Source of the DNA: Rhododendron vialii
Taxonomy: Eukaryota; Streptophyta; Magnoliopsida; Ericales; Ericaceae
Assembly: GCF_030253575.1 (NCBI RefSeq)
Contig: NC_080558.1
Location: forward strand, 1,622,001 to 1,686,000
DNA length: 64,000 nucleotides
Direction of reading: 5' to 3'
Shown here: piece after piece, positions 10,266 to 23,259 of the stretch
Layout: each line of letters begins with the position of its first letter
Position numbering within the stretch: position 1 is the first letter of the stretch
Made by a program: the position numbers and the translations under genes
Notes under the pieces: generated by a model
Database searches by the model: none
What the model was told of the DNA's origin: nothing
The model's input: only the letters and a program-made list of their open reading frames with translations

Positions 10266-13200
10266 TTACTCCGGGAATAAATGCGGATACTTTTCTCTAA
10301 CCTCATCTTCTCGTTCCCAAGTTTGATCCTCGCTATCCTGACTTCTCCATAAGACTCGCACCAATGGTATCGTCTTACCCCTCAACACTTGATCGCGCGA
10401 ATCTAGGATACGGACCGGTTCTTCCCCATAAGACGCATCGGCCTCTAACTCGAGTTCGGACCACTCTAACACATGCGATGGATCCGGTTCGTACTTCCTC
10501 AACATAGACACGTGAAAGACATCATGTATACCCGACAGCCTCGGTGGCAGGGCCAAACGATATGCAACCTCCCCGATCTTCTCAATAATGTCGAACGGCC
10601 CGATATAACGCGGCGAAAGCTTTCCCTTTTTCCCAAAACGAGATAAACCTCTACGCGGCGATACTTTGAGGAATACATGATCCCCCTCTTCAAATGACAA
10701 CGGGCGACGACGACGATCGGCATAATTCTTTTGTCGGCTTTGCGCGGTTAACAATCTTTGGCGAATCACCTTCACTTGTTCGGTCGTTCTCTCTTGAGCT
10801 TCCTTAAGGCGTTGACGAATTACTTTCAAGCTCTCGGAGGTCTCCTTAACCATATCCGGTCCTACAAGTGTAGCCTCTCCCAATTCGGTCCAACACACAG
10901 GCGATCGACACGGTCTTCCATACAAAGCCTCATACGGTGCCATTTCGATACTAGATTGATAGCTATTGTTGTACGCGAACTCGACTAACGGCAAGTGGTC
11001 CTCCCAACTACCCCGGAAATCCATCACACAAGCCCGAAGCATGTCTTCCAAAATCTGAATCGTTCTCTCGGATTGCCCATCGGTTTGAGGATGATACGCG
11101 GTGCTAAATAGAAGATTAGTGCCCAAAGCAGCTTGCAAACTCTGCCAAAAACGCGCGGTAAACCTCGGATCTCGATCGGACACGATGGATACGGGAATCC
11201 CATGAAGTCGAATGATCTCTCGAATATACAAACGACTAAGCGCATCAACGGAATCGGTGACCTGAATGGGTAAGAAATGAGCGGTTTTAGTCAAACGGTC
11301 CACAACTACCCAAATAGCATCATGCCCCCTCGGCGATCTCGGTAAACCCGTAACGAAATCCATGGTCACATGCTCCCACTTCCACTCGGCCACTGGTAAT
11401 GGTTGCAATTCCCCCGCGGGTCGTTGATGTTCGGCTTTCACTTGTTGGCACGTGAGACACTTGGACACGAAAATCACAACGTCCCTCTTCATTCCGAACC
11501 ACCAAAATTGTCTACGCAAATCATGATACATTTTCGTTCCTCCCGGGTGAACGGCTAACGGAGAATGATGAAACTCTCGTAAGATTTCTTCCCGACACGA
11601 AATGGGTACGAACAACTTTCCTTGATAGCGCAAGCTTCGGTCGGCGTGAATCATCCACCCTTCTTGAGCGTTTCCACTAAGGAATCTAGTACGGAGTTCC
11701 TCTGCTTCCTCATCATGTTGCTGGGCCTCAATCACTCTCGTCGATAAAGTCGATTGTACCGTCAAGTTGCATAACGTGACCCCTTCCCGAACTTCCTCAA
11801 AGTGTATGGCATAGGAGCCCAAATCGTTCATTGCTTTCCACTCATGAATCGCTAGGCTCGCTAGATGTGTCGGTTTTCTACTCAATGCGTCAGCCACAAC
11901 GTTCGCTTTCCCCGGGTGGTATTGTAATTCGAAGTCATAATCCTCCAAATGCTCCATCCAACGGCGTTGACGAAGGTTAAGTTCCTTTTGAGAGAATAAG
12001 TATTTCAAACTTTTATGATCGGAAAAGACTTCAAACTTCTCACCATACAAGTAATGACGCCAACTTTTCAAAGCAAATACGACGGCTGCAAGTTCTAGAT
12101 CGTGTGTCGGGTAATTCCGCTCATGTGTTTTCAACTGTCGTGACCCATACGCTACCACTCGTCCCGCCTGCATCAACACGCATCCCAACCCTTCCTTAGA
12201 CGCGTCACAATACACAGAGTAGCCAACTCCACGGTCGGGCACAATCAAAACCGGCGCGGTAGTCAATCGCTTCTTTAACTCCTCAAAGGCTGTCTCACAC
12301 GAGTCACTCCAAACGAATCGGGTCCCCTTACGTGTCAATCTAGTCATTGGTGCCGCTAAACGAGAGAAGTCTAAAACGAAACGGCGGTAGTACCCAGCCA
12401 AACCCAAGAAGCTTCGAATCTCGAATACGTTCTTTGGTCGCTGCCAATTCATAATCGACTCTATCTTTCCGGGATCAACAGACACTCCACCCTTCGAAAC
12501 CACGTGGCCTAAGAATTTAACTTCGGATAACCAAAACTCACACTTACTAAGTTTAGCGTATAGCTGGTGCTCTCTCAAGAGTTCAAGAACGATGGTGAGA
12601 TGGGCTTGGTGTTCCTCCTCCGTAGGCGAATAGATCAAAATATCATCCACAAAGACGACGACGAAGCGATCAAGATAAGCACGGAAAATACGATTCATCA
12701 AGTCCATGAATGTAGCTGGAGCGTTCGTTAGTCCGAAAGGCATAACAACGAACTCATAATGGCCATAACGAGTGCGGAAAGCGGTTTTAGGGATGTCCTC
12801 TCTACGAACCCTCAATTGGTGATAACCGGACCTCAAGTCGATTTTAGAAAAACAAGTGGCACCCCGAAGTTGGTCGAACAAATCATCGATTCTAGGCATG
12901 GGATACTTGTTCTTAATGGTGACTCGGTTTAGCTTACGGTAGTCAATACACAAACGGAGTGAACCATCCTTCTTTTGCGCAAAAAGAGCCGGTGCTCCCC
13001 ACGGAGACGTACTTGGACGAATGAATCCTAGGTTCTCCAGTTCTTGTAACTGAGTCTTTAGCTCTCTCAATTCGGCGGGTGCGAAACGATATGGAGGTAC
13101 GGAAATAGGAGCGGTACCGGGAAGTAGATCAATGGTGAACTCAATCTCTCGCTTGGGAGGTAAACCAGGTAACTCTTCCGGGAATACATCCGGAAAGTCG

Positions 13201-15101
13201 CAAACCACTAAGGGTAACTCCCCACGCATGAAGGCATCCTCATCTAGCGTCAAACTCGCCAACAATGAATAAACCGACCCTAGCTCACGAGGCCCACATA
13301 AATAAGGTTCCAATGGTTCTCGACGCTCCCCAAAGAATTCAAAACAAGGACCTTCGGGTGGACAAATACGAACTCGACGCTTAAAACAATCGATGGTAGC
13401 ATGAAATTTGGATAGCCAATCCATTCCCAAGATAAGATCAAACCCCGACATTCCTAAAACGATGAAGTCGAACATGAAACGACAATCACGGATAACCAAC
13501 TCACAATCTCGACAAATACGGTCAAGAGGTGTTCTACCCCCTAGAGGTGTTTCGACAAACAAAGGAGGACTAATAGTTTCCGATTCCAATTCCAAAGTAC
13601 ACACAAATGATGCAGCAATGAAAGAATGCGATGCTCCAGAATCAAAGAGTACTTTAGCAAATGAGTTGAACAAAAGAAAAGTACCCCTCACAACAGAAGT
13701 TTCCGGAACCTGAGAAGTGGTAGGTGGGATAGCAGAAGTGATGTTGAAAACTCGCCCCTGGGTACCCTGACCCTGCACAAAACCCCCTCTCTGACCAGAA
13801 CCCTGAGCAGGCGCGGAAGAACTCGCTCCCTTGTCAACCCCGGAACTCTGAGCTGACGTAGTCTGACGAAAGTAAGGCTGCTGCTGCCTCTGAGTACCCC
13901 TAAACGGCTGGCCCACATTACGCCCCGTTCCCGGCTGCTGCACAGAACCTGACTCACTGCGCGCTCCCGACCCTTGAGGACAACTCCTTGCGAAATGATC
14001 CGTTTTACCACAAATATAACAAGTTTCCCCGAGGCGTGGACACTGAGCACGAACGTGTCCAGGTTGATTACACTTATAGCACACGGTTGAAGGTCTAGAC
14101 AAAGCAGCCCGAGTCCCCAAAGAAGAAGGCGGCCTAAAGTTCGACGAACTACCCTGCGGTGTCTGAGATGGTTCCCTTGTCCTTTTCCTCCCTTGGCTTC
14201 CAAAGCTCCCCGATGAAGAACTCGTGTTCACGGTTGGTTGTCGCGGTTCCCAAACCCCTCTATTCCTTTGTGCCTCTTTCGGTATCTCAATACTTCTCGC
14301 ACACTCAACTACCTCGGCGTATTTTGTCTTGCGTTGCACCATTACCATCCTCCTCACGGTATTATGCAGTCCTTTCTCAAAGCGTCTACATTTCCTCTCT
14401 TCCGTCGCCACCAACTCTGGCGCAAAACGAGATAAGGATTGAAATTTCTGTGCGTACTCCGACACGGTCATGCTTCCTTGCTCTAACTTCTCAAATTGGT
14501 CCCTCAATTGCTCACGGCTAGTTTCTGGAAAATACTGCTCCTCAAATAACGCCTCAAATTCAGCCCATGTCAAATTCTCAACATCTGGCTCATCTATTTG
14601 AGCTGCGGTCCTTGCCGCTCTCCTTGCATCTTTCCTACTTTCAAGAACGGATTCCCACCATTCACCGGCCTCCCCAACTAGTTGCACCGCCACGATACCT
14701 ACCCTAATGTTATCTTCGGTGATATTGAGAGCTCTAAAAAGCTTACGGATTTGGGCTAGCCAATGGTCCGCTACCAAAGGGTCGCTACTAGTCCCATCGA
14801 ACACTGGAGGGTTTCTACGGCTAAACTCCCGCATCGCCACCATAGCTCGATCCTCGACATTCTCTCTAGGTGCTTGGTTTAGAAGATTTGCAGCTGTAAG
14901 TGCTGCGACGAGGTCCCTAGCGAATTGGTTCTGAGCAGGAGGTACACCTGCACCTCGACCGGCCCCAGCCCCCGGGTTCCCACCTGGGTTCTCCCCATGC
15001 TGACTAACCTCGTCCTCAAGAGGTACCCCACGGCCACGACCACGGCCTCGACCACCCCGGGTCCCAGCCCCAACTCGTCTGACACGCGTCTTCGGAGGCA
15101 T
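10266..15101 (-). CDS. Gag-Pol polyprotein of the gypsy element
   Basis: One open frame of about 1,611 aa from the ATG at 15101 (MPPKT) covers the parts in chromovirus order: a retrotransposon gag domain, two CCHC zinc knuckles ([14 protein letters not shown] and [14 protein letters not shown]), an aspartic protease (DSGASHSF), reverse transcriptase (FVDDILIYS), RNase H ([10 protein letters not shown]), integrase with an HHCC zinc region, and a C-terminal chromodomain-like segment. Integrase-linked chromodomains of this type are thought to steer insertion to chromatin marks. GC content is clearly higher than in the flanks. It looks whole, consistent with the near-identical LTRs. Confidence 0.95.
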   Translation of the reverse strand: MPPKTRVRRVGAGTRGGRGRGRGRGVPLEDEVSQHGENPGGNPGAGAGRGAGVPPAQNQFARDLVAALTAANLLNQAPRENVEDRAMVAMREFSRRNPPVFDGTSSDPLVADHWLAQIRKLFRALNITEDNIRVGIVAVQLVGEAGEWWESVLESRKDARRAARTAAQIDEPDVENLTWAEFEALFEEQYFPETSREQLRDQFEKLEQGSMTVSEYAQKFQSLSRFAPELVATEERKCRRFEKGLHNTVRRMVMVQRKTKYAEVVECARSIEIPKEAQRNRGVWEPRQPTVNTSSSSGSFGSQGRKRTREPSQTPQGSSSNFRPPSSLGTRAALSRPSTVCYKCNQPGHVRAQCPRLGETCYICGKTDHFARSCPQGSGARSESGSVQQPGTGRNVGQPFRGTQRQQQPYFRQTTSAQSSGVDKGASSSAPAQGSGQRGGFVQGQGTQGRVFNITSAIPPTTSQVPETSVVRGTFLLFNSFAKVLFDSGASHSFIAASFVCTLELESETISPPLFVETPLGGRTPLDRICRDCELVIRDCRFMFDFIVLGMSGFDLILGMDWLSKFHATIDCFKRRVRICPPEGPCFEFFGERREPLEPYLCGPRELGSVYSLLASLTLDEDAFMRGELPLVVCDFPDVFPEELPGLPPKREIEFTIDLLPGTAPISVPPYRFAPAELRELKTQLQELENLGFIRPSTSPWGAPALFAQKKDGSLRLCIDYRKLNRVTIKNKYPMPRIDDLFDQLRGATCFSKIDLRSGYHQLRVRREDIPKTAFRTRYGHYEFVVMPFGLTNAPATFMDLMNRIFRAYLDRFVVVFVDDILIYSPTEEEHQAHLTIVLELLREHQLYAKLSKCEFWLSEVKFLGHVVSKGGVSVDPGKIESIMNWQRPKNVFEIRSFLGLAGYYRRFVLDFSRLAAPMTRLTRKGTRFVWSDSCETAFEELKKRLTTAPVLIVPDRGVGYSVYCDASKEGLGCVLMQAGRVVAYGSRQLKTHERNYPTHDLELAAVVFALKSWRHYLYGEKFEVFSDHKSLKYLFSQKELNLRQRRWMEHLEDYDFELQYHPGKANVVADALSRKPTHLASLAIHEWKAMNDLGSYAIHFEEVREGVTLCNLTVQSTLSTRVIEAQQHDEEAEELRTRFLSGNAQEGWMIHADRSLRYQGKLFVPISCREEILREFHHSPLAVHPGGTKMYHDLRRQFWWFGMKRDVVIFVSKCLTCQQVKAEHQRPAGELQPLPVAEWKWEHVTMDFVTGLPRSPRGHDAIWVVVDRLTKTAHFLPIQVTDSVDALSRLYIREIIRLHGIPVSIVSDRDPRFTARFWQSLQAALGTNLLFSTAYHPQTDGQSERTIQILEDMLRACVMDFRGSWEDHLPLVEFAYNNSYQSSIEMAPYEALYGRPCRSPVCWTELGEATLVGPDMVKETSESLKVIRQRLKEAQERTTEQVKVIRQRLLTAQSRQKNYADRRRRPLSFEEGDHVFLKVSPRRGLSRFGKKGKLSPRYIGPFDIIEKIGEVAYRLALPPRLSGIHDVFHVSMLRKYEPDPSHVLEWSELELEADASYGEEPVRILDSRDQVLRGKTIPLVRVLWRSQDSEDQTWEREDEVREKYPHLFPE

Positions 15102-15358
15102 CTTACTACATGATATACAAAAGAAACTATTAACCACAACATTAAAACTACGGGGTTGAAGCCCTCAACTTCGCAACACGGGTTAATAGCTCTACACCAC
15201 TCTACGATAATGAAAAAATGCAATGCCACGTAATCACATGAATGTTAGTCACACAAGCATGCACAAGTTATGTTAGAAGGCGCGACATTTTGAACCCATG
15301 AGACAAAACGTCTCCCCACGGTCTCTAGGTGTTCTAAACCTATGCTCTGATACCAAGT

Positions 15359-17236
15359 TGTCACGTCCTCGATTTTGAACATAATTATAAATGATTTACA
15401 TAATAAAAATACTCACAAATATCCGTACGGTACCCAAAAGATCACTGTGTTCTCATTTCCTTAGTTAAGCTTCCAAATTCACAAAGTTTCCAAAATATTA
15501 CAATATAGGCTCAACGGCCCCAAATCAACATAAGTATCAAATGTCGAAAGAGGATTAAGGGTTACAATATTCCAAATCAAAAGAATTACAATTTAAGTTA
15601 CGAATACATCTTTCAAAATAAATTTACAAAGATGAATAAGTAACTCCTTCGGTTAGCTTTCAAAAATAATGACCACACTCCAAGCACGCCAAGCAATGCA
15701 AGCTATGGTCCCGGGTTAGCACCTGAAAATAATATAAGGCTTGAGCTACACTAGCCCAGTAGAAAAGTCTACGCAAACTCTATATGCAAATGAGCGAGAC
15801 GAATGAACAAATGATAAAAGATCACAAGACAACGGAGGAAGCACAACTTTCATGAACAAGTGTCCCAAAATCTCCAAATTTTCTTTTATTCAACCCATAA
15901 ATCATATCCGTTCAAATCGTGTCTCAACATGTCGTGTCATTTATGTGTCTGAGCCGAAGCTCCTGCCGGGCTAATTTTGGGACCCCGATATCCCCTGCCA
16001 AGCACCCACCTTGAAGGTTAGGCCTTGAAAAATTATTATGAGCATAAGCTCCTGCCAGGCTAATTATGGGACCCTGAAATCCCCTGCCAGGCACCCACCC
16101 GTCGATGGGCCCTGAATGTTCGCGCGTCATTTGCAAGTTCAAGTGTATCGTTCGTAAAACATTGCGCAATTCGAAGCTCATCCTTAACATTTCAACAAAA
16201 GAATTTACATTTTCGGACAAAACCAAGTTGGATGTCTCAATGATCATGGTACCATGCATTTACCCAAGCCATCATCATATATAGTAAACAAATCATTGTA
16301 GCCCCTGGAAAGGCATTTAGGCTTGGAAAAGAAAAGTGGAACGGTACAGGAGAAGTTTTGCTTTTCACTGGTGGTCTACCGGTAGGGAACATGGAGCTAC
16401 CGGTAGGAATTGTAAACAGTGGGTGCAAGTTTCAGCTGGTAAGAGTTCTACCGGTAGAGATAAAAATACTACCGGTAGGTGGGAAAAAAATTAACAATCC
16501 TACCGGTAGGGAATAAGTCCTACCGGTACAAATGCAAAACAGAAAGGCCACCATTTTTGCACGAGGAAAAATCTGAGACAGGCTACCGGTAGGAGAAAAG
16601 TTCTACCGGTAGGAAGCTAATTTTTCTAGCAACACAACAGCGTTCTACCGGTATAACGGACGGGCCTACCGGTAGGAATCCAGAATTTGACGATTTTTCA
16701 TCAGATAACAGATTTTGATCCAGACCAAACAACAATCAATATCAGCTCAAACAAAGCATGGAAATACTCAAACAAGACATAAGAGAACCCAAATAACATA
16801 TAAGGAAAGGTAGAATTCCCTACCTCGAGTATCCAAACCGGAATCAAAGAGATTATGCAAACCCTAGCTTCCGGAATTCAAATCAAGCGAAAATACTCCG
16901 AACCAAACTTTGTCCAACACGATACAAGCTCGAATATGCAAATTAAAGATGGTTTGGGAGTTGATTGGTATGGATTTTTGGGTGGTTGGGTGAGAGAGTG
17001 AGAGAGATCGGGAGAGAGCTAAGATAAGAAATGGAAAATGAAAGTAAAAAAAAAGAAAACATTTCCCTGGTATACACGTGCACACATGCACAAATTACAC
17101 CAACACCCCATAACTTTCAACTCCTTACACAAAAGACCCCCACATTCATAATTAAACCATTTTCGTCCTTTTCTTTTCTTTTATTTTCTTTTACTACAAA
17201 TATTAAAATAAAATGGAAAATTTTCGGATCTCTACA
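15359..17236 (-). repeat. 5' LTR of the gypsy element
   Basis: This 1,878-bp LTR is the partner of 8237-10113. Its inner end is followed on the minus strand by the initiator-Met primer-binding site. It carries the same phased ACCGGT array at 16378-16673. Confidence 0.95.
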
Positions 17237-17939
17237 TAAATGCTCCAATGTCTCAATGTCCAGGGTACATTGATTGAAACATAATATTTTTACTGTGTCA
17301 TAAATCGAATCGATCGTTTTGACTCGAATATGACTACCCCTGAATTCTTTGAATTCCGTAAATGGAAGTTCATCCTAATAAAACATATGAAAAACAAATA
17401 GTAAATAAAAGAGAGAGACACAAATTAAACATCGAAACTAAGAAGAACAAATAAAATACTAACAATAATTTACCTTAAACCAATCTCTTACGTTGATCCG
17501 CGGAGGATCCGATCTCGCAAGGACAGGGCGTGGGTCATCATTCTAGTGATGTGCTGCTACTACCCTACCACTCACAACAATATCTGGTCGGTCTTCATTC
17601 TTCCAGTCGGCCAGATCAAATTGGAAGCCATAATCTGGATCCTCTCATGTGGGCGGTGGGATGCGAAACCAATCATTTGTAAGCTGGAACGTCTTGATGA
17701 GATTCCTGTACTAGAAGTTTAATTGCTTCTAAAACAACAAGCGATAATAAAATATAGTAAAAGGTAATGTTACAAATAGTACAGACTACTGAGGTTAGTT
17801 TACTTCAGTAAAAGGGGAAGGGAAAAAATACGAAGAGAACATTTTACTTCTGAAAATTAATCGAAAGTTTGGTACTTCGACTATCAGAATCATTATGTAT
17901 AATCAAATTACTACTTACCATAACAGAAACGCACTCGTT

Positions 17940-18715
17940 GCTAGTACGCAGATGTACTGATGTTTCCAAAGAGAATTGCTCGCTCCCCTGTAGTTGAACA
18001 ACTATCACTGTCAATTCACTCCCATCCAAAGGGAGACACAAAAGATCGGGTTGGTATCCGTCTGTGGAAACAAAAGCGGAATTAGGAATTAATTCTGCCT
18101 TGGGCTAACCTCAATTGTATATAGTATCAGGGTATGAATTGTGTATACCTTTGTTGAAAGAGTTGGAGTTTCTATTATTTAATTGGACAAGATTTTTGGA
18201 AGAGGGAGAATACTAAAGACGAGCGGGGAAGTATTTGTATTATATTTTTGAACTTTTTTTTTTGGTTTGGTACAAAATTGCTAGAACCTATCTCTATTTA
18301 TACTACTCCATGAAAGGTTCTAGTTATACTACTCCATGAAAGGTTCTAGTACAAAGATATTTTCATACAAGATAAATTTTGAGCTAATTCTAGAATTACT
18401 TATGTGAATAATTCTCCCAAAAAACTCGATTCACAAGGATATTCTAGAACTTCCGAAGTTAGATATTTTAGAGTTTCTAAAAATTAGATATTTATATTTT
18501 CTTTAATATTATCTTCTATCTTTGGGTTTTGTCAATTGGACTTGTTTGGACTTAACTTTTTTGTGCCAAAATACTAAATTTAGTTTATACTACAACTATG
18601 TTAATCATAATTAATATACAATTAAAAAAGTAGATACATCTAATAACACCAACAAACTATGCTTACATTAAAAAAAATTAAGATGCAAAATTTCAAACTG
18701 GGGCCTATTACATTA
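17940..18715. repeat. Duplicated block, sister of 29130-29870
   Basis: The 5' exon of the unrecognised gene and several hundred bases upstream of it are closely similar to 29130-29870 in the same orientation. Shared landmarks are the sequence TTTGGGTTTTGTCAATTGGA and the run ACACCAACAAACTATGCTTA. The similarity covers promoter and first exon, so the unit was duplicated as a block. Confidence 0.8.
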
Positions 18716-19869
18716 AGGCTTTCTGTTCCATTTGTTAGGGAAAGAAAAGTCATGCAAAATACAATCGAAGTATGATTCTCTCTTCTATACAAGTCTTACA
18801 TTAATGTTGAATTTCTATCATATGGTTTGAAAGATGCCATAATTGGATCAAACTGCTTAGATTAATGCATTTTTGGTTCCGCTTCTTGATCGACATCTTG
18901 ACCAATGGGTAGCTTGAAGTTGATTATTAGGGCTTTTCCAGTGACATCCGAATCAGAAGATGCACCTGAGGTTTCATGAAATACCTTGAGTTGATTTAAC
19001 TGGGTTCCCTTGACGGTAGTAGAGAGGGAGAGAACGACAGAGAACGCAGAAAAGAAAGAACGTAGGAGAGAGGGAGAGAATGTCCATTAACAGAGAAAAG
19101 AAAGAACGTTGGAGAGAGGGAGAGAATAGCCGTTAATAGAGAGGCTGAGAGGGCTGAGTTGGGCTAAAAGAAAAAAATAAATTGGGTTAAAATTATCTGG
19201 GCTGAATTTTTACATATAATTTTTTTTTTCCCGTTTTTCTGAAAGTGACCTGACTATAGCCTTCCTTAGCCCTCAAGTACGTAGTTGGAAGAACTAGAAA
19301 AGCTGAAACTCAAATATTAATTCAAGCCTTCGAATTCCAGTATGCCAAAGGTTGCTTTTAAATGCCGGAGAAAAAGTGCTTCTAATAGAGGTAAAAATGC
19401 CACAATTAGAATTCGCAGTGTAGAACGACAAAACAAAAAACCACCGTTAAAGAATCGCAGCAGCGCACGCAACTTAATTTTTTGTTTACATGACCTCAAT
19501 ATTCATCAAAAAAAAAAAAAAAATTTCAAAAATTCAAAAAATAAATCTTGTCACACATCAAAAGAACATGATACATAACCAAGAACCCATCAAAACCATG
19601 TTTCAAGGCCCAAAACACATCATCCAGGAACAAGTCTACAACATATATATAGCTTCATATATCACCTGATTTCCAAAACAAAAAGAAGCAGCAGCAGCAG
19701 CAGCTTCACCTAGTACAAAGTTCAAGTGACGTAGTGATAGAACTAGCTTAGAAAGTTGGTGTAGAATAAAAAACATCACCACCATAAATCATGCTAAGTC
19801 TATTCATTCATCCAAGTCTGAAACGACAAGCCAGAGTATCAGTCCATTAGCCAAAGTATCAGTCAAATT
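18716..19869. other. Gene-free stretch with a 46-bp tandem repeat and a CAG run
   Basis: At about 19050-19141 a 46-bp purine-rich unit (core AAAAGAAAGAACGT) is repeated twice in tandem. Near 19685-19711 is a short AGC/CAG run. A poly(A) tract lies at 19508-19523. No coding exon is supported here. Confidence 0.5.
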
Positions 19870-22162
19870 TCAAGCCCCAGAGTCGTCCACTTGCTCTTCA
19901 ATCTGCTTGAGAGAATTGGTGACGTCTGGTACATGCTCAACGCTGCTTGTTCGTCTCTCACCATCCTGGTTGAATGCAAGTACATTACATATCAATTACA
20001 TAACAAAGCTGAATATGCCCCAAAATACTCATTTCAAACTCTGGCGAATAAACTTATACATACTTAAAGTCAAACATGTTGGCCCAAAAATACTCACATT
20101 TGAGGCTAGTCCCGTACATTCATGTTATAGTTAAAGCTGAAATTGTAAAGCGATTGAAATAATGATGTCAAGGATTCTAGGATGTACAGTCTAACATTTC
20201 CATTATCAACTACAAGAGTTTAGTCAAGAAGTAGACAATAAACCAAAGGAAAGCGTATGGAACAGGATTCAAGGATGAAAAGATGAATTTTGTCTCCTCC
20301 TCGAGGTTTATGTTCTGATGCGGTTGTCTCCAATCACATCGACCAAAAGGTGTGGAATAACGACCTTATACGAGACTTGTTCATATATCCTGTTGAAGCT
20401 GAGATACTATGCCACAATCCCATTCCCTAGGATACACCAAATCAAGTGTTGCTCTGGCATTCTTCAAAGAAGCGAGGACAATTTTACAGTCAAATGGGCA
20501 TATCATATTCCTATGAAAATGAAGGAATATGGTGAGCACAGTGATCTCATTTAAGTTAACTCTAATCAAGATAGCTTTTGGAGTAAGGTTCCTTTGAATC
20601 ATGAGACATCAGAACTTAGACACATGCATAAAAAAACTTGTACCTATCAATGCCAGTACCAACATAAAGCAATTCAACACAAAGGCCAGATATAATATAA
20701 GCTTAGTGAGGAATTTAGCCTAGCCTCACAAGTGTATGATCAAGCATATAAAGTATAAACCAAAATCAACATAGTCACTAACCAATGCCCTACACAACTC
20801 AGACTACCAAATCTATATAAGTATCACTAAGGGATATGTAGATTTACAACCTACAAAAACCTTAAATATAGAAGTGCATGTAATAGAAAAATAAATACAA
20901 CTATTAATCAACAAAAGAAGGGACATTATCATTTCTATGTTGGACAGTTACCTGATGACTATTTGAACGTTCACCTAAAGAAGCTTCACATTGTCTCTTG
21001 ATCCGTCCTCCATGATTAGGAGAGACGAGGGTCTTGATGTAGTTGTCCCCAACTCTAAAGTTCATAGGAATGCCAGGAACCAACATGTCCCTCAGCGTTC
21101 CATTTTTCAGATTGTACAAAACTAGTTTATGTTGGCCAGATTCATCTATCATATCCTTACTCCGCAAATTTCTTCTATCATGCCAAATGTTCCCAATACA
21201 AATTTGTCTTCCGCTGACAAATACAACACATTTTCTATAGAAATCCCAGGAATATCAATGTTAAATTTGGTCCACGACTCTGTTACCCCATACTTCTTCA
21301 TTATCCAAACTTCAATTCCATAGTCAATAAAAGGCCAAACAACCAAACAGAGACAACCCCTGAGAACCACCAACTGGTAATAGCTATACCCATCATTATC
21401 AAACGGAGCAGGCAGCTGCACTTCCTTGAAAATCTCATCGCACAAATCAAAAGCAACAATAACTTTAGGACCATCGAAATCACCAGTGCTCGAACAAAGC
21501 CAATGGAGACGCTCATTAAAGTAACTCCCATGAAGATGTTCACCAAGGATATAAAAATGTAAACCTTCAATTCTCCTTCAAACATCAGTTTTTAATGAAT
21601 AGACAGCCACATCAGTAATATAAGTAACAACCTTCACTTGGGCTTCAAAACCGTCAAATCCAAGGAGCATCACAACCTTGTAATCATCCGTAGATGATTC
21701 ATAACCCAAACCAGCCAGGAAAAACGGGGACTGGTCAGACGAAGAGATGTCAAGAAAAGGTGGTTCGAGCAGTTTCTTACATTCTCCAGTGAATGGATTC
21801 GACAAGAAGTAGGAATCAATACCTTCACCACAAACTAGAACCAAGCCATTGCAAGAGCCAAAAACTTGGACCCAGTTTCCTGAGCCCGAGGGCCCCGAAC
21901 CAAGCCTTTTCGCGGTCGGGCTTTCGTCGGTGAAGTCTACGGAGAAGAGCTTGCAAGAGGTGGAAATAAGAAGGGTTTTTTGAGGTTTGTTGGCAGTATT
22001 GGTTATATGAAGGTGGGTCTTGGGAGAAACACACCTGAATCGACAGAGAGACTTGATGGGTAGTCGAGAAAGTACTTCGGCGATGATCTTCGATGGAAGG
22101 TTCCTCCAGATGGGGTAAATGATGGTGTCGCTGTTGGATGCAGTAGTCGTCTTCTTCTTCAT
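19870..22162 (-). pseudogene. F-box protein with FBA-type C-terminal region, decayed
   Basis: From ATG 22162 the frame opens with an F-box (LPSKIIAEVLSRLPIKSLCRFRCVSP), then FBA-type repeats (FGSCNGLVLVCGEG, FLSNPFTGECKKLLEPP, YESSTDDYKVVML). Three faults show decay. About 12 residues are missing just after the F-box compared with the 35-kb paralogue. A tryptophan of the VYSLKT-W-RRIE motif is a TGA at 21580-21578. A frame change lies near 21160. The long exon ends at a CAG/GTAACT donor (20952). A short last exon at 19965-19870, reading in phase (DGERRTSSVEHV) to a TGA, fits well. F-box proteins of this type choose substrates for SCF ubiquitin ligases. A truncated F-box-only product of 194 aa remains possible. 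Confidence 0.75.
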
Positions 22163-22185
22163 CTTCGTTGACTTTAAATATCCAA

Positions 22186-22326
22186 ATACACAAGTACGTG
22201 GGCTCTACACATACTGCACACTCTAGTATATGTAGAGTTCACACACTTTTATGTGTGAATGTAAATTTGGGTGCGGTGGCAGAATAATAATAATTATTTT
22301 TTTGATTTTTGTGTGGGCACATTATG
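22186..22326. repeat. Direct repeat, left copy
   Basis: About 141 bp, from AATACACAAGTACGTGGGCTC to GTGTGGGCACATTATG, recurs at 22557-22696 with roughly 85-90% identity. It includes a shared AATAATAATT-rich part followed by TTTTTTGATTTTTGTGTGGG. Confidence 0.85.
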
Positions 22327-22371
22327 CTGTCAAAATGCACCCATATTTTTTTTGGGAAAATAATGTTCATG

Positions 22372-22465
22372 ACGTATTTTGATAATTAATATCCATCAAG
22401 GTTATACTGAAAATATTTGTTAATGCTGAAAATATTCTTAGTGAATATTAATTATCAAAATACGT
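22372..22465. repeat. Perfect 21-bp inverted repeat (stem-loop)
   Basis: Arms 22372-22392 and 22445-22465 are exact complements (ACGTATTTTGATAATTAATAT), with a 52-bp loop that has a smaller AAATATT inverted repeat. It lies between the two copies of the direct repeat. It could be a tiny MITE. Confidence 0.8.
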
Positions 22466-22556
22466 TATTGGCCCCGCCATTTTCCCCTTTTATTTGGGCT
22501 TTTGGTCATTTTTTGATTGATCACACCACACTAACGGTCCACATGCACCAATTTAA

Positions 22557-22696
22557 AATACACAAGTACATGGGCTCTGCACATATTGCACACTCTAATA
22601 TGTGTGGAGTCCACACACTTGTATGTGTGAGTGTAAATTTGAGTGTGGTACTAGAGTAATAATTATTTTTTTTGATTTTTGTGTGGGCACATTATG
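22557..22696. repeat. Direct repeat, right copy
   Basis: This is the partner of 22186-22326 in the same orientation. Downstream, 22700-23230 is AT-rich and gene-free. Confidence 0.85.
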
Positions 22697-23259
22697 GGTC
22701 CCACAAAAAATGTTTTAAACCTCAATGTATTCTTAAAATATTTTTTTATGACTTCCTTAAAAAAATTACCACGATCCGAGAATCAATATTTTAAAAAAAT
22801 ATTTTAAAAATACCTTGAATTTTGAATTATCTCTGTGGGACTAGTAATGGGTCATGCAAAAACCAAAAAAATCGTAACTACAGATTTCTAAAACACCTAC
22901 GAATTCTTAAAACAGCCTTTACAAATATCAAATTATACTAATTTTTCTTCCAGAAGGTCATAAAAAAACATTTTAAGACTACATTATGGTTTGAATTATC
23001 CTTGTAAAACCCATAATGGACCTCATAAATATAAGAAAATATCGTTAGATTACAAGGCCAACCAAACAAGTACGGGCTCCGTTCCAGAAATCCAAATAAG
23101 TATTTATTTCTTAAGAAGGCAATTTCATGCTAAAAAATTATGTGTTTACGCAAATATTTTTCTTAGCAATATAGATCTTATTTGACAGATCTCATTAAAA
23201 TCTTTTAAACAGTGAAAAAAAATCGTTTTTGGAGGATTTCCCGCTAATCCTACCCTAAT

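Larger units (their letters stand above)
8237..17236 (-). mobile_element. Ty3/gypsy LTR retrotransposon, chromovirus (Tekay-like), whole-looking and young
   Basis: The 9,000-bp element is flanked by a 5-bp target duplication TAAAT (8232-8236 and 17237-17241). Read on the minus strand it has a 5' LTR (17236-15359), a primer-binding site complementary to initiator tRNA-Met (TGGTATCAGAGC, 15355-15344), one long gag-pol frame, a purine-rich tract next to 10114-10126, and a 3' LTR (10113-8237). LTRs begin TGTAGAG and end TGACA. A C-terminal chromodomain-like stretch points to the chromovirus Tekay/Del branch. The two LTRs differ by about one substitution and one A-run length change over about 1.88 kb, so insertion is recent, on common plant rates of the order of tens of thousands of years or less. 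The element looks whole. It lies in an exon of a decayed host gene. Confidence 0.96.
8103..18101 (-). pseudogene. Unrecognised host gene, decayed, with its third exon split by a retroelement
   Basis: On the minus strand a protein-like reading starts at 18101, where the ATG expected from the sister copy at 29270 is AAG. It ends at a good GTAAGT donor near 17922. A second exon lies at 17705-17474 (acceptor TAGTACAG, donor GTAAAT) and holds two in-frame stops. A third begins at 17374 after TTTTATTAG. Exons 2 and 3 join in the same phase. Exon 3 runs to 17237 and resumes at 8231 beyond the inserted element; across the empty site the frame stays open for 88 codons to a TGA at 8105-8103. The exon 1 to 2 phase does not agree, another sign of decay. 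I cannot assign a family: no motif I know is present. Sequence at 7921-8102 also matches the tail of the 29-kb copy (near 29029-29067). The nested retroelement is annotated separately. Confidence 0.6.

Noticed and set aside
13408-15113. Plus-strand open frames opposite the gag-pol frame
   Set aside because: They are shadows of the high-GC polyprotein gene on the other strand.
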